64,000 nt of DNA from a bacterium (GTDB lineage Bacteria > Bacillota > Clostridia > Lachnospirales > Lachnospiraceae): positions 1 to 64,000 of the forward strand of contig JAQYCU010000015.1 of NCBI GenBank assembly GCA_028724545.1. Direction: 5' to 3'. Of the stretch, positions 50,893 to 59,768 are shown one piece after another. The notes under the pieces were generated by a model, which was not told the origin of the DNA, made no database searches, and saw only the letters and a program-made list of their open reading frames with translations. A program made the position numbers and the translations under genes. Position 1 is the stretch's first letter. Every line of letters begins with the position of its first letter.

Positions 50893-51342
50893 ATGTTTGA
50901 AAAGCATAGTTTTTTTATGAAACATAAAGAGTTCATTCTGTATACGGCAGTGGGAATATCTGCTGTAGTGATGAACTGGGTAACGTATTCTTTCTTGATT
51001 GCATTTGTGCCAATGGTTATAGCGAATACATTGTCGTGGGCAATTACGATGGTATTTACGTTCCTTACAAATAAATTATATGTATTTCAAAGTCCTTGTT
51101 TTGAATGGAAGGTAATGAAAAAAGAAGTTATTTCCTTCATTACGACAAGAGGTGTTACCGGATTTTTGGAAGTGGTTGCACAGCCACAGTTATATGCATG
51201 GGGGCTGAATCGCCCGTTATTTGGCGTAGAAGGCCTGGAAGCAAAAGTAACCGTGTGTATTATCTTATCCATAGTAAATTATCTGAGTACAAAATTAATT
51301 GTATTCCCGGCATCAAATGCAAAGAGAATGAAATCTGCATAA
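50893..51342 (+). CDS. GtrA family membrane protein
   Basis: EFILYTAVGISAVVMNWVTYSFLI..LSWAITMVFTFLTNKLYVF. Confidence 0.88.
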   Translation: MFEKHSFFMKHKEFILYTAVGISAVVMNWVTYSFLIAFVPMVIANTLSWAITMVFTFLTNKLYVFQSPCFEWKVMKKEVISFITTRGVTGFLEVVAQPQLYAWGLNRPLFGVEGLEAKVTVCIILSIVNYLSTKLIVFPASNAKRMKSA

Positions 51343-51368
51343 TTGACAGGTTTCATTCTCTTTTTTTT
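51321..51368 (+). terminator. Terminator of gtrA-like gene, 5' arm inside CDS end
   Basis: AAAGAGAATGAAA ... TTTCATTCTCTTTTTTTT. Confidence 0.8.
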
Positions 51369-51370
51369 GT

Positions 51371-52100
51371 GTCCCTGCCAGCAGAGCCTTCCTTTTCTAG
51401 CAAAGGGACGCTTTCGCTGCGCAAACTGCGCAAGTGAATAGTGATAGGGGGGTCCCTGCCAGCAGAGCCTTTCTTTTCTAACAAGGGGACGCTCTCGCTG
51501 CGCAAACTACGCAGCAGTACATAGTATCCTGTAGAACAGGATACAAGTACTGGCGAGTTTGTAAGCCCCCTTTTATAGAAAAGAAAGGCTCTGCTGGCAG
51601 GCAATCCAGATAGTGGTTCTATGCAAAAGGCGAAAAGTGTACTGTCTTAGGGGAAACCTGTAATTGGTTTGCAAACTCAGGGTTAATGGAAGAAGGTAAT
51701 CATAAAACAGTAGAGTATCCAGTTTGTAAACTTAGGGTTAATATATAGAGAAACTAATCAAAAAAAGCAGAGCAGCCAGATTGTAAACTCCAGGACTGGC
51801 AGTAAAAGCTGATTAAAAACAGTACAGCAGCCAACTTGTAAATGGGCTGTGATAAAAATAGATTTCCTAAAATGCAGCTGTTAAAAAAGCACTGGTGCTT
51901 AGTTGACGTATTTTGTCAACTTACGCACCACTGTGCTTTTTTCCAAGCGAGAGCGTGCTGCAGTAGGAAATCTATTTTTATCACATGCCCCTTGCAAGTC
52001 TGCTATACCACTGTGTCTGTTTCCAAGCGAGAGCGTGCTGCAGTAGGAAATCTATTTTTATCACATGCCCCTCGCAAGTCACATGCCCCTTGCAAGTCTG
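51371..52100. repeat. Composite structured intergenic element, copy 2 (partial A, A, tandem spacer repeats, B)
   Basis: Module A stem 51455-51480/51576-51601 (26 bp perfect), truncated extra A at 51371-51453, spacer repeats 51666-51833, module B from about 51843 with 80-bp duplication of 3' arm. Confidence 0.9.
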
Positions 52101-52307
52101 TTGCGAAATTGATTCAAATAACAGCGAAATTTACTTATATAAATCATTGACAACATCAGAATAAAATCTTAAAATATAAATGAGTTCATAAAAATTTAAT
52201 ATTTGCATATGAATATGTGGGGGTACATATGCATAAGTATCTGATTTTCTAATGTAATTGGGAAAACAAGGAGGAGGACAAAAGGATGCTAAAAAAAACT
52301 TAAAGAA

Positions 52308-53993
52308 ATGCGTATTCAAAAGAGAATCACATCAGGTTTCCTTATCTCGATGGGACTTACGGCAGTGGCTTCTGTTTTTGCTACAATAGCCATTATTTTT
52401 ATGGTACTTCAGTATAACAGAGTGCTTCAGTATAATGCATTCCCACAGGGTGATATAGGACATGCGATGGCTGCTCTGGCAGATGTGCGAAGTGCTACCC
52501 GTGGTGCTATCGGTTATGAGGAACAGGCCATGATTGACAAGATGGTTACTACTCATGATGAAAAGAAAGAAGAATTATATAAATATCTGGATGTCATAGA
52601 GACATCTATTGTTACTAAAGCAGGTCAGGAGAACTATGATGATATTGTCAAAGATATTGAAGAGTATATGACAATAGACCAGAAGTGTATAGAACTGGGA
52701 GCTACAGAGGATGTAGCGCTGTGTAAGCAGGCACAGGAAATGGCAGTAGACAAGATGGCGCCTGCATATGAAGAAGCGTATTCAGCATTGCAGGGACTGA
52801 TGGATACCAACGTTACATTGGGAGATAAGAACCAGCGCAATCTGAAAATATTGGCAATTGTTTTAATTATTGCGACGGTAGCGATTATTACAGTTGCAGG
52901 TATTATAGCGAACCGTATTGGAAAAATCATTGCAAAAGGAATTGCAGACCCTATGCACGAACTGGGAGGACGTCTGGACGAGTTCGCAAAGGGTGATGTA
53001 TCTTCACCATTCCCAAGTAATGATGCCAATGATGAAGTTGGCGATATGGTAAGGGTAGTTGGCAATACGACAGCAAAGTTGCAGTTAATCATTGCGGATT
53101 TGGTGCAGCTGCTGGGTGATATGGCAAATGGTAATTTCAATATTAATACTTCCTGCGAAGATGAATATGTAGGTGAGTTTAATGACCTGTTACAGGCAAT
53201 TAGAACGATGAACCGTCAGATGGATGCAGCATTAAAGGATGTTAATAATGCAGCAGATATGGTTTCAGCAGGTGCAGGTGATTTAGCAGAAGCATCCCAG
53301 GCAATGGCAGAAGGTGCTACAGACCAGGCAGCTTCCGTAGAAGAGATGCAGGCTACGATGGATGAGATTACTACTGGTCTGGAGAATAGTTATGAAGAAG
53401 TAAACAAGGCATATGACAAAGCAAAAGATTGTGCAATGCAGGCAGAAACCAGCCGTAGCGAGATGGCAAACTTAATGACAGCTATGGACCAGATTAGTGA
53501 TACTTCCCAGAAGATTGAAAATATCATTGGAGAAATTGAAGATATCGCAAGTCAGACTAATCTGTTATCACTGAATGCAGCTATTGAGGCAGCAAGAGCC
53601 GGTGAAGCAGGAAAAGGTTTTGCTGTAGTAGCAGACCAGATTCGTAACTTGGCAGAGCAGAGTGCGCAGTCAGCAGTCAATACCAGAGAGCTGATTGAAA
53701 GCGCAATCAGTGAAGTAAATAATGGTAATGAAGCTGCTTTGAAGACATCTGAGGTGTTAGGAGAAGTAGTAAAATCCATTCAGTCTATTGCAGAAACTTC
53801 AAAATTGTTAAGCCAGACATCGGCAAGACAGTCAGAAGCTATGAAAGAGGCAGATGCAGGTATCAACAGAATTTCAGAAGTAGTACAGGCAAACTCAGCT
53901 ACATCAGAAGAACTCTCTGCTACCAGTGAAGAGTTATCTGCACAGGCAGTCAATATGGATGAGATGGTATCCAGATTTGAATTGAGAAAATAG
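52308..53993 (+). CDS. Methyl-accepting chemotaxis protein
   Basis: Two TM segments, HAMP region, signalling tip [44 protein letters not shown]. Confidence 0.92.
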   Translation: MRIQKRITSGFLISMGLTAVASVFATIAIIFMVLQYNRVLQYNAFPQGDIGHAMAALADVRSATRGAIGYEEQAMIDKMVTTHDEKKEELYKYLDVIETSIVTKAGQENYDDIVKDIEEYMTIDQKCIELGATEDVALCKQAQEMAVDKMAPAYEEAYSALQGLMDTNVTLGDKNQRNLKILAIVLIIATVAIITVAGIIANRIGKIIAKGIADPMHELGGRLDEFAKGDVSSPFPSNDANDEVGDMVRVVGNTTAKLQLIIADLVQLLGDMANGNFNINTSCEDEYVGEFNDLLQAIRTMNRQMDAALKDVNNAADMVSAGAGDLAEASQAMAEGATDQAASVEEMQATMDEITTGLENSYEEVNKAYDKAKDCAMQAETSRSEMANLMTAMDQISDTSQKIENIIGEIEDIASQTNLLSLNAAIEAARAGEAGKGFAVVADQIRNLAEQSAQSAVNTRELIESAISEVNNGNEAALKTSEVLGEVVKSIQSIAETSKLLSQTSARQSEAMKEADAGINRISEVVQANSATSEELSATSEELSAQAVNMDEMVSRFELRK

Positions 53994-54030
53994 TTATAAA
54001 AAAACAGGTTGCAACAGCAGCTGACAGAAA

Positions 54031-54069
54031 AGCCGTGGCAGCACTTCATTGTGCTTGCCGTGGCTTTTT
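54031..54069 (+). terminator. Terminator after MCP
   Basis: AGCCGTGGCAGCAC-ttcatt-GTGCTTGCCGTGGCTTTTT. Confidence 0.75.
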
Positions 54070-54158
54070 GCTCTTGCAAATAAAGAGGTACTATAGTAAA
54101 ATATTAGGTAGTGGATTAGAAGTACGAAAAGGTTTTTTTTATAAAAATGGAGGAGCGT

Positions 54159-55067
54159 ATGGAAACAAATATATTACTAGAGAGTGGAACAAATGAACTG
54201 GAAATATTGGAGTTTATGGTAGGGGGCAATTATTACGGAATTAATGTGGCTAAGATACGTGAAATTATCGTATATACAGAACTGACACCAGTTCCAAATG
54301 CACATCCAAATGTAGAGGGTGCTTTTAGTACCCGTGGTGAAACGATTTCTGTTATTAATCTGGCAAAATGTCTTGGTATGCCGGAACGGACCAATCCAAA
54401 TGAGGATATGTTCCTGGTTACGAATTTTAACGGTATGAATGCAGGATTTCATGTACACGGGGTTGTTGGAATCCATCGTGTAAACTGGTCTGCTATTATT
54501 AAGCCGGACAGCATTATCAACAGTGGTGGTTCCAGCGTAGCAACCGGTATCATCAATATCGATGGCAAACTTGTTATCTTATTAGACTTTGAAAAGATTG
54601 TTGCTGATATTACACCGGAAGTTGGAATTGATTTGTCAGAAGTAGAGGCAATGGGCAAGCGCAAAGTTTCAATGGCTCCGATTATTTATGCAGAGGATTC
54701 CCAGTTGTTAAGCACATTGATTTTTGATGGCTTAAATAAGGCAGGATACAAAAATCTGATGCCGACGAATAATGGTCTGGAACTTTGGGAGATTTTGCAG
54801 AAATATAAAGAGCAGGGCAATGTCCGTGAAAAAGTAGCATGTGTTGTTACGGATATTGAAATGCCACAGATGGATGGTCACAGACTGCTGAAACTGATAC
54901 GAAATGACCCACAGTTAAAAGATTTGCCAGTTATTATCTTCTCTTCCCTGATTAATGAAGAGATGCATAAAAAAGGCGAAATGCTGGGAGCAAATGCACA
55001 GTTATCCAAAAATGAATTTGGAAAATTCATTCAGACATTAGATGAAATAATAGGTGAAAATAATTAA
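54159..55067 (+). CDS. cheV: Chemotaxis protein CheV (CheW-REC)
   Basis: CheW-like GGNYYGINVAKIREIIVYTELTPVPNAHPNVEGAFSTRGETISVINLAKCLG plus receiver CVVTDIEMPQMDGHRLLKLIR. Confidence 0.92.
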   Translation: METNILLESGTNELEILEFMVGGNYYGINVAKIREIIVYTELTPVPNAHPNVEGAFSTRGETISVINLAKCLGMPERTNPNEDMFLVTNFNGMNAGFHVHGVVGIHRVNWSAIIKPDSIINSGGSSVATGIINIDGKLVILLDFEKIVADITPEVGIDLSEVEAMGKRKVSMAPIIYAEDSQLLSTLIFDGLNKAGYKNLMPTNNGLELWEILQKYKEQGNVREKVACVVTDIEMPQMDGHRLLKLIRNDPQLKDLPVIIFSSLINEEMHKKGEMLGANAQLSKNEFGKFIQTLDEIIGENN

Positions 55068-55185
55068 GCAAAATTAATTAAGCAAAATTACAAAATTAAT
55101 TAAGCAAAATTAATTGAGTAAAACTAATTGAATAAAACTTATAAAGTAGAACTAATTAAGTAAAATGAATTAAGTAAATCCAGAA

Positions 55186-55229
55186 AGAGGTCTTACCTAT
55201 CTTATTGTAAAAAGGTAAGACCTCTTTTT
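55186..55229 (+). terminator. Terminator after cheV
   Basis: AGAGGTCTTACCT ... AGGTAAGACCTCTTTTT. Confidence 0.92.
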
Positions 55230-55246
55230 CTATACCGTTTCTCTTT

Positions 55247-55322
55247 GATAGTTCCGTGAGAGATACGCATTACAACCGATATTCAGATAGTTCCGTGAGA
55301 GATACGCATTACAACCGATATT
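55247..55322. repeat. Two tandem copies of a 39-bp sequence
   Basis: GATAGTTCCGTGAGAGATACGCATTACAACCGATATTCA at 55247 and again at 55286. Confidence 0.95.
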
Positions 55323-55421
55323 TCAGTTATTTCTGGGGAAGTTATGCTACCGATATTCAGGCTATTTGTGTAAGAACTATATATGATAAGCATCCTGCTA
55401 TTTCTACAGAAGTTATGGCTG

Positions 55422-56375
55422 TCAGGAGAGCAGACGGTTGCACTGAATCAGTCCCCAGCCCTGTCTTGCGTGAGAAAACCCAAGATTCAGGGCAGTATTA
55501 CGAAGATGAAGTTTTACTTCCTTGTTTGTCAGCTCCGGATGTTTCTCCAAAAGGAGTGCTGCACAGCCACTAATAACCGGTGTAGACATAGAAGTGCCGG
55601 TACGGGCAAGATAAGCAGCATTATTGTAGATTAGCGGAGTATCTTTTGCAGACAGCAGAAGGGGCAGATGTCTTTTATCATAAGGATTCATAGGATAGCA
55701 GCTAACGATATGGGAACCGGGGGCGACGATATCGGGCTTTTTGATACAGTTGGAAGTCGGACCACGTCCGGAGTAATCTTTTTCCGTATGATTTCTTGTA
55801 ATATCCGAAGAACCGACAGTAATAATTTTCCGGCTGATACCCGGCGCACCGATGGAAGAAGGCAGAGGCCCGTGATTGCCGGCAGCCGTAAATACAGTCA
55901 GTCCGGCACTCCAAAGCCGGTTGACACCCTGCACCAGAGGGGAAGATTCGTCTATTTTTTTCCCACGGATACTGCCAACAGAAATGTTGACAATCCGAAT
56001 ATGATATTCCCGGTAATGTTGCAACAGCCAGTCGATACCTGCCAGTACATTTTCTGTATTTCCTTCGCCACGCTGATTTAAGACTTTAATCATCACATAG
56101 TGGCAGCCGGGGGCAATTCCCTGAAAAAGCCCGTGACAGGTTTTTCCGCTGCCTGCCAGAATACCGGCAATATGTGTTCCGTGCCCATTGTCATCATAGT
56201 ATTGCTTTTTGCCGTGCAGGGTATCAATAAATTCTACCAGACCGGAAGAAGAAGCAGAAAACAGGTCGGGATGGTATCCGACGCCGGTATCAAAAATGGC
56301 AACCCCAATTCCTTTTCCTGTCAGATTTCTTTGCCTGGCATAATTTAAATGAATAATTTCAGATACGCGATTCAT
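55422..56375 (-). CDS. Subtilisin-like S8 serine peptidase without obvious signal peptide
   Basis: GVAIFDTGVGYHPDL (Asp), DDNGHGTHIAGILAGSG (His), ARTGTSMSTPVISGCAALLLE (Ser). Confidence 0.93.
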   Translation of the reverse strand: MNRVSEIIHLNYARQRNLTGKGIGVAIFDTGVGYHPDLFSASSSGLVEFIDTLHGKKQYYDDNGHGTHIAGILAGSGKTCHGLFQGIAPGCHYVMIKVLNQRGEGNTENVLAGIDWLLQHYREYHIRIVNISVGSIRGKKIDESSPLVQGVNRLWSAGLTVFTAAGNHGPLPSSIGAPGISRKIITVGSSDITRNHTEKDYSGRGPTSNCIKKPDIVAPGSHIVSCYPMNPYDKRHLPLLLSAKDTPLIYNNAAYLARTGTSMSTPVISGCAALLLEKHPELTNKEVKLHLRNTALNLGFSHARQGWGLIQCNRLLS

Positions 56376-56635
56376 AGATAATCAGGCTTTCGTTCTTTGC
56401 AGATTGGTTTTTATATTCTATGAGTTTGCTACAATTTATGTGACTTATTACGTAAAATATGCTATAGTGAAAAGCAGGAGAAAAATGAAGCAGACAGAAG
56501 AAAAACAAAATAGACAGGAAAAAATAAAGACAGACAGAAGAAAACAAAATAGACAGGAAAAATAAAGACAGACAGAAGAAAAAGACAGTTAGAAAAAAGC
56601 AAACAGAAAAAATAAAACAGGCAGGGAGAAAGAGA

Positions 56636-57757
56636 TTGAAAGAAATAGGATATTATTTATTTGCTTTTATTTTTAATATATGCAGAATCTTTCCGGTGTC
56701 GGACAAAAAGATTATTCTTTACAACGGACACAATCGCGGATTGCATGGCAATCTTTTGGAAATGCAGAAAATATTCAGGCAGGAGGAGCCAAAAGCACAT
56801 TTTTGTCTTTTTATCAAACAGGATATGTTTGCTGGCAAAAAGAAGACAGATAAAATCAAAGGTGCCTTTCGCTTTTTTGTAATAATGCCATTTCATATGG
56901 CGACGGCAGAATACATTTTTTTAAATGACAATTTGTTGCCATTAGGACATTGCAAACCATCCGGAAAGACAAAAATAGTGCAGCTGTGGCACGGGGCAGG
57001 TGCTTTTAAAAAGTTCGGTCTGTCTACGGAAAATAACGAGGCAGTCAGAAAACAGGTGGTGCGTGCCAATGAAAAACTGACGCATCTTTTTGTTACTTCC
57101 CAAAAAGTAATCCCGTATTACGAAGAGGCTTTTTGTGTGCCGGAAGAAAGGATTTATGCGACAGGAATCCCGGCTACCGACATTTATACGGACAGTAGCA
57201 GCAGGCAGTCCGGCGTGGAGCGTTTTTATAAGAAATATCCCCAGCTAAAAGGCAAGAAATTGCTTCTGTATACACCGACGTTCCGAAAGAGCGTAGAAGA
57301 AAATGCAGAATTAACGCAGCATTTTCCAATTGAAAAAATACACGAAAAATTAGGACAGGACTGGGTAATACTGGTGAAATTGCATCCCAAATATGTATCT
57401 GACACGGTTAAGGAATGTGAATATTGCTATAATGTAACGGAGTATCCGGACATATCCGATTTGTTTTTCATTTCCGATTTGCTGGTGACTGACTACTCTT
57501 CTACGATTGTAGAATATGTTTTGCTGAATAAACCGATTGTGCTGTATGCATTTGATTTAAAAGAGTATGACAGAGGATTCTATAGAGATTATGAAACGAC
57601 AGTTCCGGGAATTGTAGCACATAATGAAGAGGAACTGCTCAAAGCAGTCGGACAGAGTCAGGAAGAAAGCAATAGAAGACAGAATTTCCTGAATATGCAA
57701 TATGATAATCCGGATGGCAGTGCTGCAAGGCGTGTGTTTGATGTTCTACAAAAGTAG
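56636..57757 (+). CDS. CDP-glycerol glycerophosphotransferase family protein
   Basis: TTG start; IVQLWHGAGAFKKFGLST, LYTPTFRKS, LVTDYSSTIVEYVLLNKPIVLYAFDLKEY. Confidence 0.86.
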   Translation: MKEIGYYLFAFIFNICRIFPVSDKKIILYNGHNRGLHGNLLEMQKIFRQEEPKAHFCLFIKQDMFAGKKKTDKIKGAFRFFVIMPFHMATAEYIFLNDNLLPLGHCKPSGKTKIVQLWHGAGAFKKFGLSTENNEAVRKQVVRANEKLTHLFVTSQKVIPYYEEAFCVPEERIYATGIPATDIYTDSSSRQSGVERFYKKYPQLKGKKLLLYTPTFRKSVEENAELTQHFPIEKIHEKLGQDWVILVKLHPKYVSDTVKECEYCYNVTEYPDISDLFFISDLLVTDYSSTIVEYVLLNKPIVLYAFDLKEYDRGFYRDYETTVPGIVAHNEEELLKAVGQSQEESNRRQNFLNMQYDNPDGSAARRVFDVLQK

Positions 57758-57796
57758 ACTATATGTTTTATCAACAAGAAAGGAATGCCGCTAATT

Positions 57797-59536
57797 ATGT
57801 TGGGAAAAGAGATGCAGGATACATTTACTATTACGAAAAAGGAAATAGATGATGAGAAAAAAGAACTTGCGATAGAAGCAAAGGGAACGGTGCTTTTTCC
57901 GGTTGCCAATCAAAAACTGCGTATCATTTGTGTTTTTGTTTATGAAGAATATGAAAGACGTTTTCCGATAGAAGCAGAGTGTACGTTTGGGGAAGGACAG
58001 ACTTTGTTTGAGATAAAGCAGGTCATCAGTCTTCCTGATGTATTTTACCAGTTTAAAGCGGGTAAGGCAGAGTGCGTAGAAGTGTCGTTTGTATATTGTG
58101 ATGCAATAGGAAAATGGCATTCTTTGCCGGAAACATTGTCGGTTCCGACTGCTCTTTTTGGAAAGGAGCAAAAAAAGCAATCGTGGTTTGCAAGGAGTTT
58201 TCGCAAACTTGCCTATGTAGTGAATACGGTTTTGCTGCCGGTATGGATGTTTGACGGATGGCTGGCAGTCAAAGGATATAAAGAGTCTGCTTATATTCCT
58301 GTGGATTGCAAAGGAAAAAAAGGCATTTTTTACCACGCACAGGGAATTGTAAAAAAGAGGACGGGATATGGTTACAGTCTGCGCGAACTGAAAACCAATT
58401 ATTTCCGGAAGCAGTATGAGAAAAGCTGCAAAAAGATTGCACAGCCGGAGGGCTTTTGCTTTCTGTCTGAAAGAGAGATGGAAGCTGGTGGAAATCTGGG
58501 AATTGTAAGAAAAGAGATAATCAAAAGCCGGGCAGTGTGGACGGACTGTATCGACAGCCGGCCAATCGACAAACTTCCGTTTTCACAAATCAGACAGATA
58601 GCGGAAAAGGCAGCTGGTGCAAAAGTGATTGTTCTGGAAGATTTTTATCCACAGATTGGTGCGCTGACATTGCGAAAAGAAACGAAATTAGTGCAGTTAT
58701 GGCATGCCTGTGGTGCGTTTAAAATGTTTGGATTATCCGGTATTGCCAAAAAAGGTCATTTAGAGCAGAGCACAAGGAATCACAGAAGTTATTCGTATGC
58801 TTTTGTCAGTGGAAAGCAGATGGTGCCCTTTTATAGCGAGGCATTTGGGATTCCGGAGAGCCGGGTGCTGCCACTGGGTGTTCCACGCACGGACCGTTTT
58901 TTTGAGCAGGATTACAAGGAAAATGTCCGTGAACGGCTGTTTCAGACATACCCTCAGTTAAAAGACAGGAAAGTGGTTTTATTTGCACCGACGTTCCGGA
59001 ATAGTGGCAACAAAAATGCATATTATCCGACAGAACGCTTTTTGGCAGATGCATTTTTGGAGCAAATGCCAGAGGATACGGTTCTGATTATCAAGAATCA
59101 TCCGTTTGTGAAAGAAAAATGGTCTTATGATGAGAAATATGAGAACCGTGTGCTGGATTTGACGGGCAAAGAGGATATTAATGATTTGCTTTTTGTGACA
59201 TCACTGCTGATAACGGATTACAGCTCCAGTATTTTTGAAGCAGCACTTCTGAAAATACCGATGTTATTTTATGTGTTTGATTTGGAAGAATACATTTCTT
59301 CCCGTGATTTCTATTTTGATTTTGCTTCTTTTGCACCGGGCGTTCAGGTTTCGGAATGGGAAGATTTGCTAAAAGAAACCAAAAAACTGCTGCAGGAGCA
59401 ACCGGAAACAGACGAAAGACTACAGGCATTTTGTGATTATTTTATGGATGGGACAGATGGCAATTCTACCAAGAAAATTGTGGATTTTCTGCTTGAATTG
59501 GAAAAAACGGAGAATCCTCAGACAGGCAGACGATAG
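57797..59536 (+). CDS. CDP-glycerol glycerophosphotransferase family protein with N-terminal extension
   Basis: LVQLWHACGAFKMFGLSG, LFAPTFRNSG, LLITDYSSSIFEAALLKIPMLFYVFDLEEY. Confidence 0.86.
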   Translation: MLGKEMQDTFTITKKEIDDEKKELAIEAKGTVLFPVANQKLRIICVFVYEEYERRFPIEAECTFGEGQTLFEIKQVISLPDVFYQFKAGKAECVEVSFVYCDAIGKWHSLPETLSVPTALFGKEQKKQSWFARSFRKLAYVVNTVLLPVWMFDGWLAVKGYKESAYIPVDCKGKKGIFYHAQGIVKKRTGYGYSLRELKTNYFRKQYEKSCKKIAQPEGFCFLSEREMEAGGNLGIVRKEIIKSRAVWTDCIDSRPIDKLPFSQIRQIAEKAAGAKVIVLEDFYPQIGALTLRKETKLVQLWHACGAFKMFGLSGIAKKGHLEQSTRNHRSYSYAFVSGKQMVPFYSEAFGIPESRVLPLGVPRTDRFFEQDYKENVRERLFQTYPQLKDRKVVLFAPTFRNSGNKNAYYPTERFLADAFLEQMPEDTVLIIKNHPFVKEKWSYDEKYENRVLDLTGKEDINDLLFVTSLLITDYSSSIFEAALLKIPMLFYVFDLEEYISSRDFYFDFASFAPGVQVSEWEDLLKETKKLLQEQPETDERLQAFCDYFMDGTDGNSTKKIVDFLLELEKTENPQTGRR

Positions 59537-59594
59537 CAGTTGACCAAAAAACGGCAATGCATTATTATGAAAAGGTAGGATTAGGAGGGAAAAT

Positions 59595-59768
59595 ATGACA
59601 CATTTTGAGAAATATCAAAAAGAGTTAGCACTCTTTGCTATCAAAAAGAGTAAATATGAATGGGATGAATTAGAAGAACTTATCACAGAAGATTTTGAGG
59701 AAGATAATATTACTTCGGATGAATTTGATGACCTGATGAGGGAACTGATGTCTTTGGATTGTGAATAA
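59595..59768 (+). CDS. Small acidic protein, 57 aa
   Basis: RBS aggaggg; MTHFEKYQKELALFAIKKSKYEWDELEELITEDFEEDNITSDEFDDLMRELMSLDCE; overlaps GTG start of next gene. Below the ORF-track length cutoff. Confidence 0.65.
   Translation: MTHFEKYQKELALFAIKKSKYEWDELEELITEDFEEDNITSDEFDDLMRELMSLDCE

Noticed and set aside
51353-51604. 83-aa minus-strand ORF with internal repeat SLRSESVPLLEKxGSAGRD
   Set aside because: The protein repeat simply mirrors the duplicated 5' half of module A; no RBS.
51842-52150. 102-aa plus-strand ORF in module B of copy 2, and 60-aa ORF 10085-10267 in copy 1
   Set aside because: Both read through structured non-coding DNA; compensatory changes keep pairing, not the amino-acid sequence.
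55247-55322. Possible CRISPR repeat pair
   Set aside because: The two 39-bp units are directly adjacent with no spacer and no cas genes nearby.
55256-55573. 105-aa plus-strand ORF
   Set aside because: Overlaps the tandem repeats and the antisense of the subtilase 3' end; no coding character.
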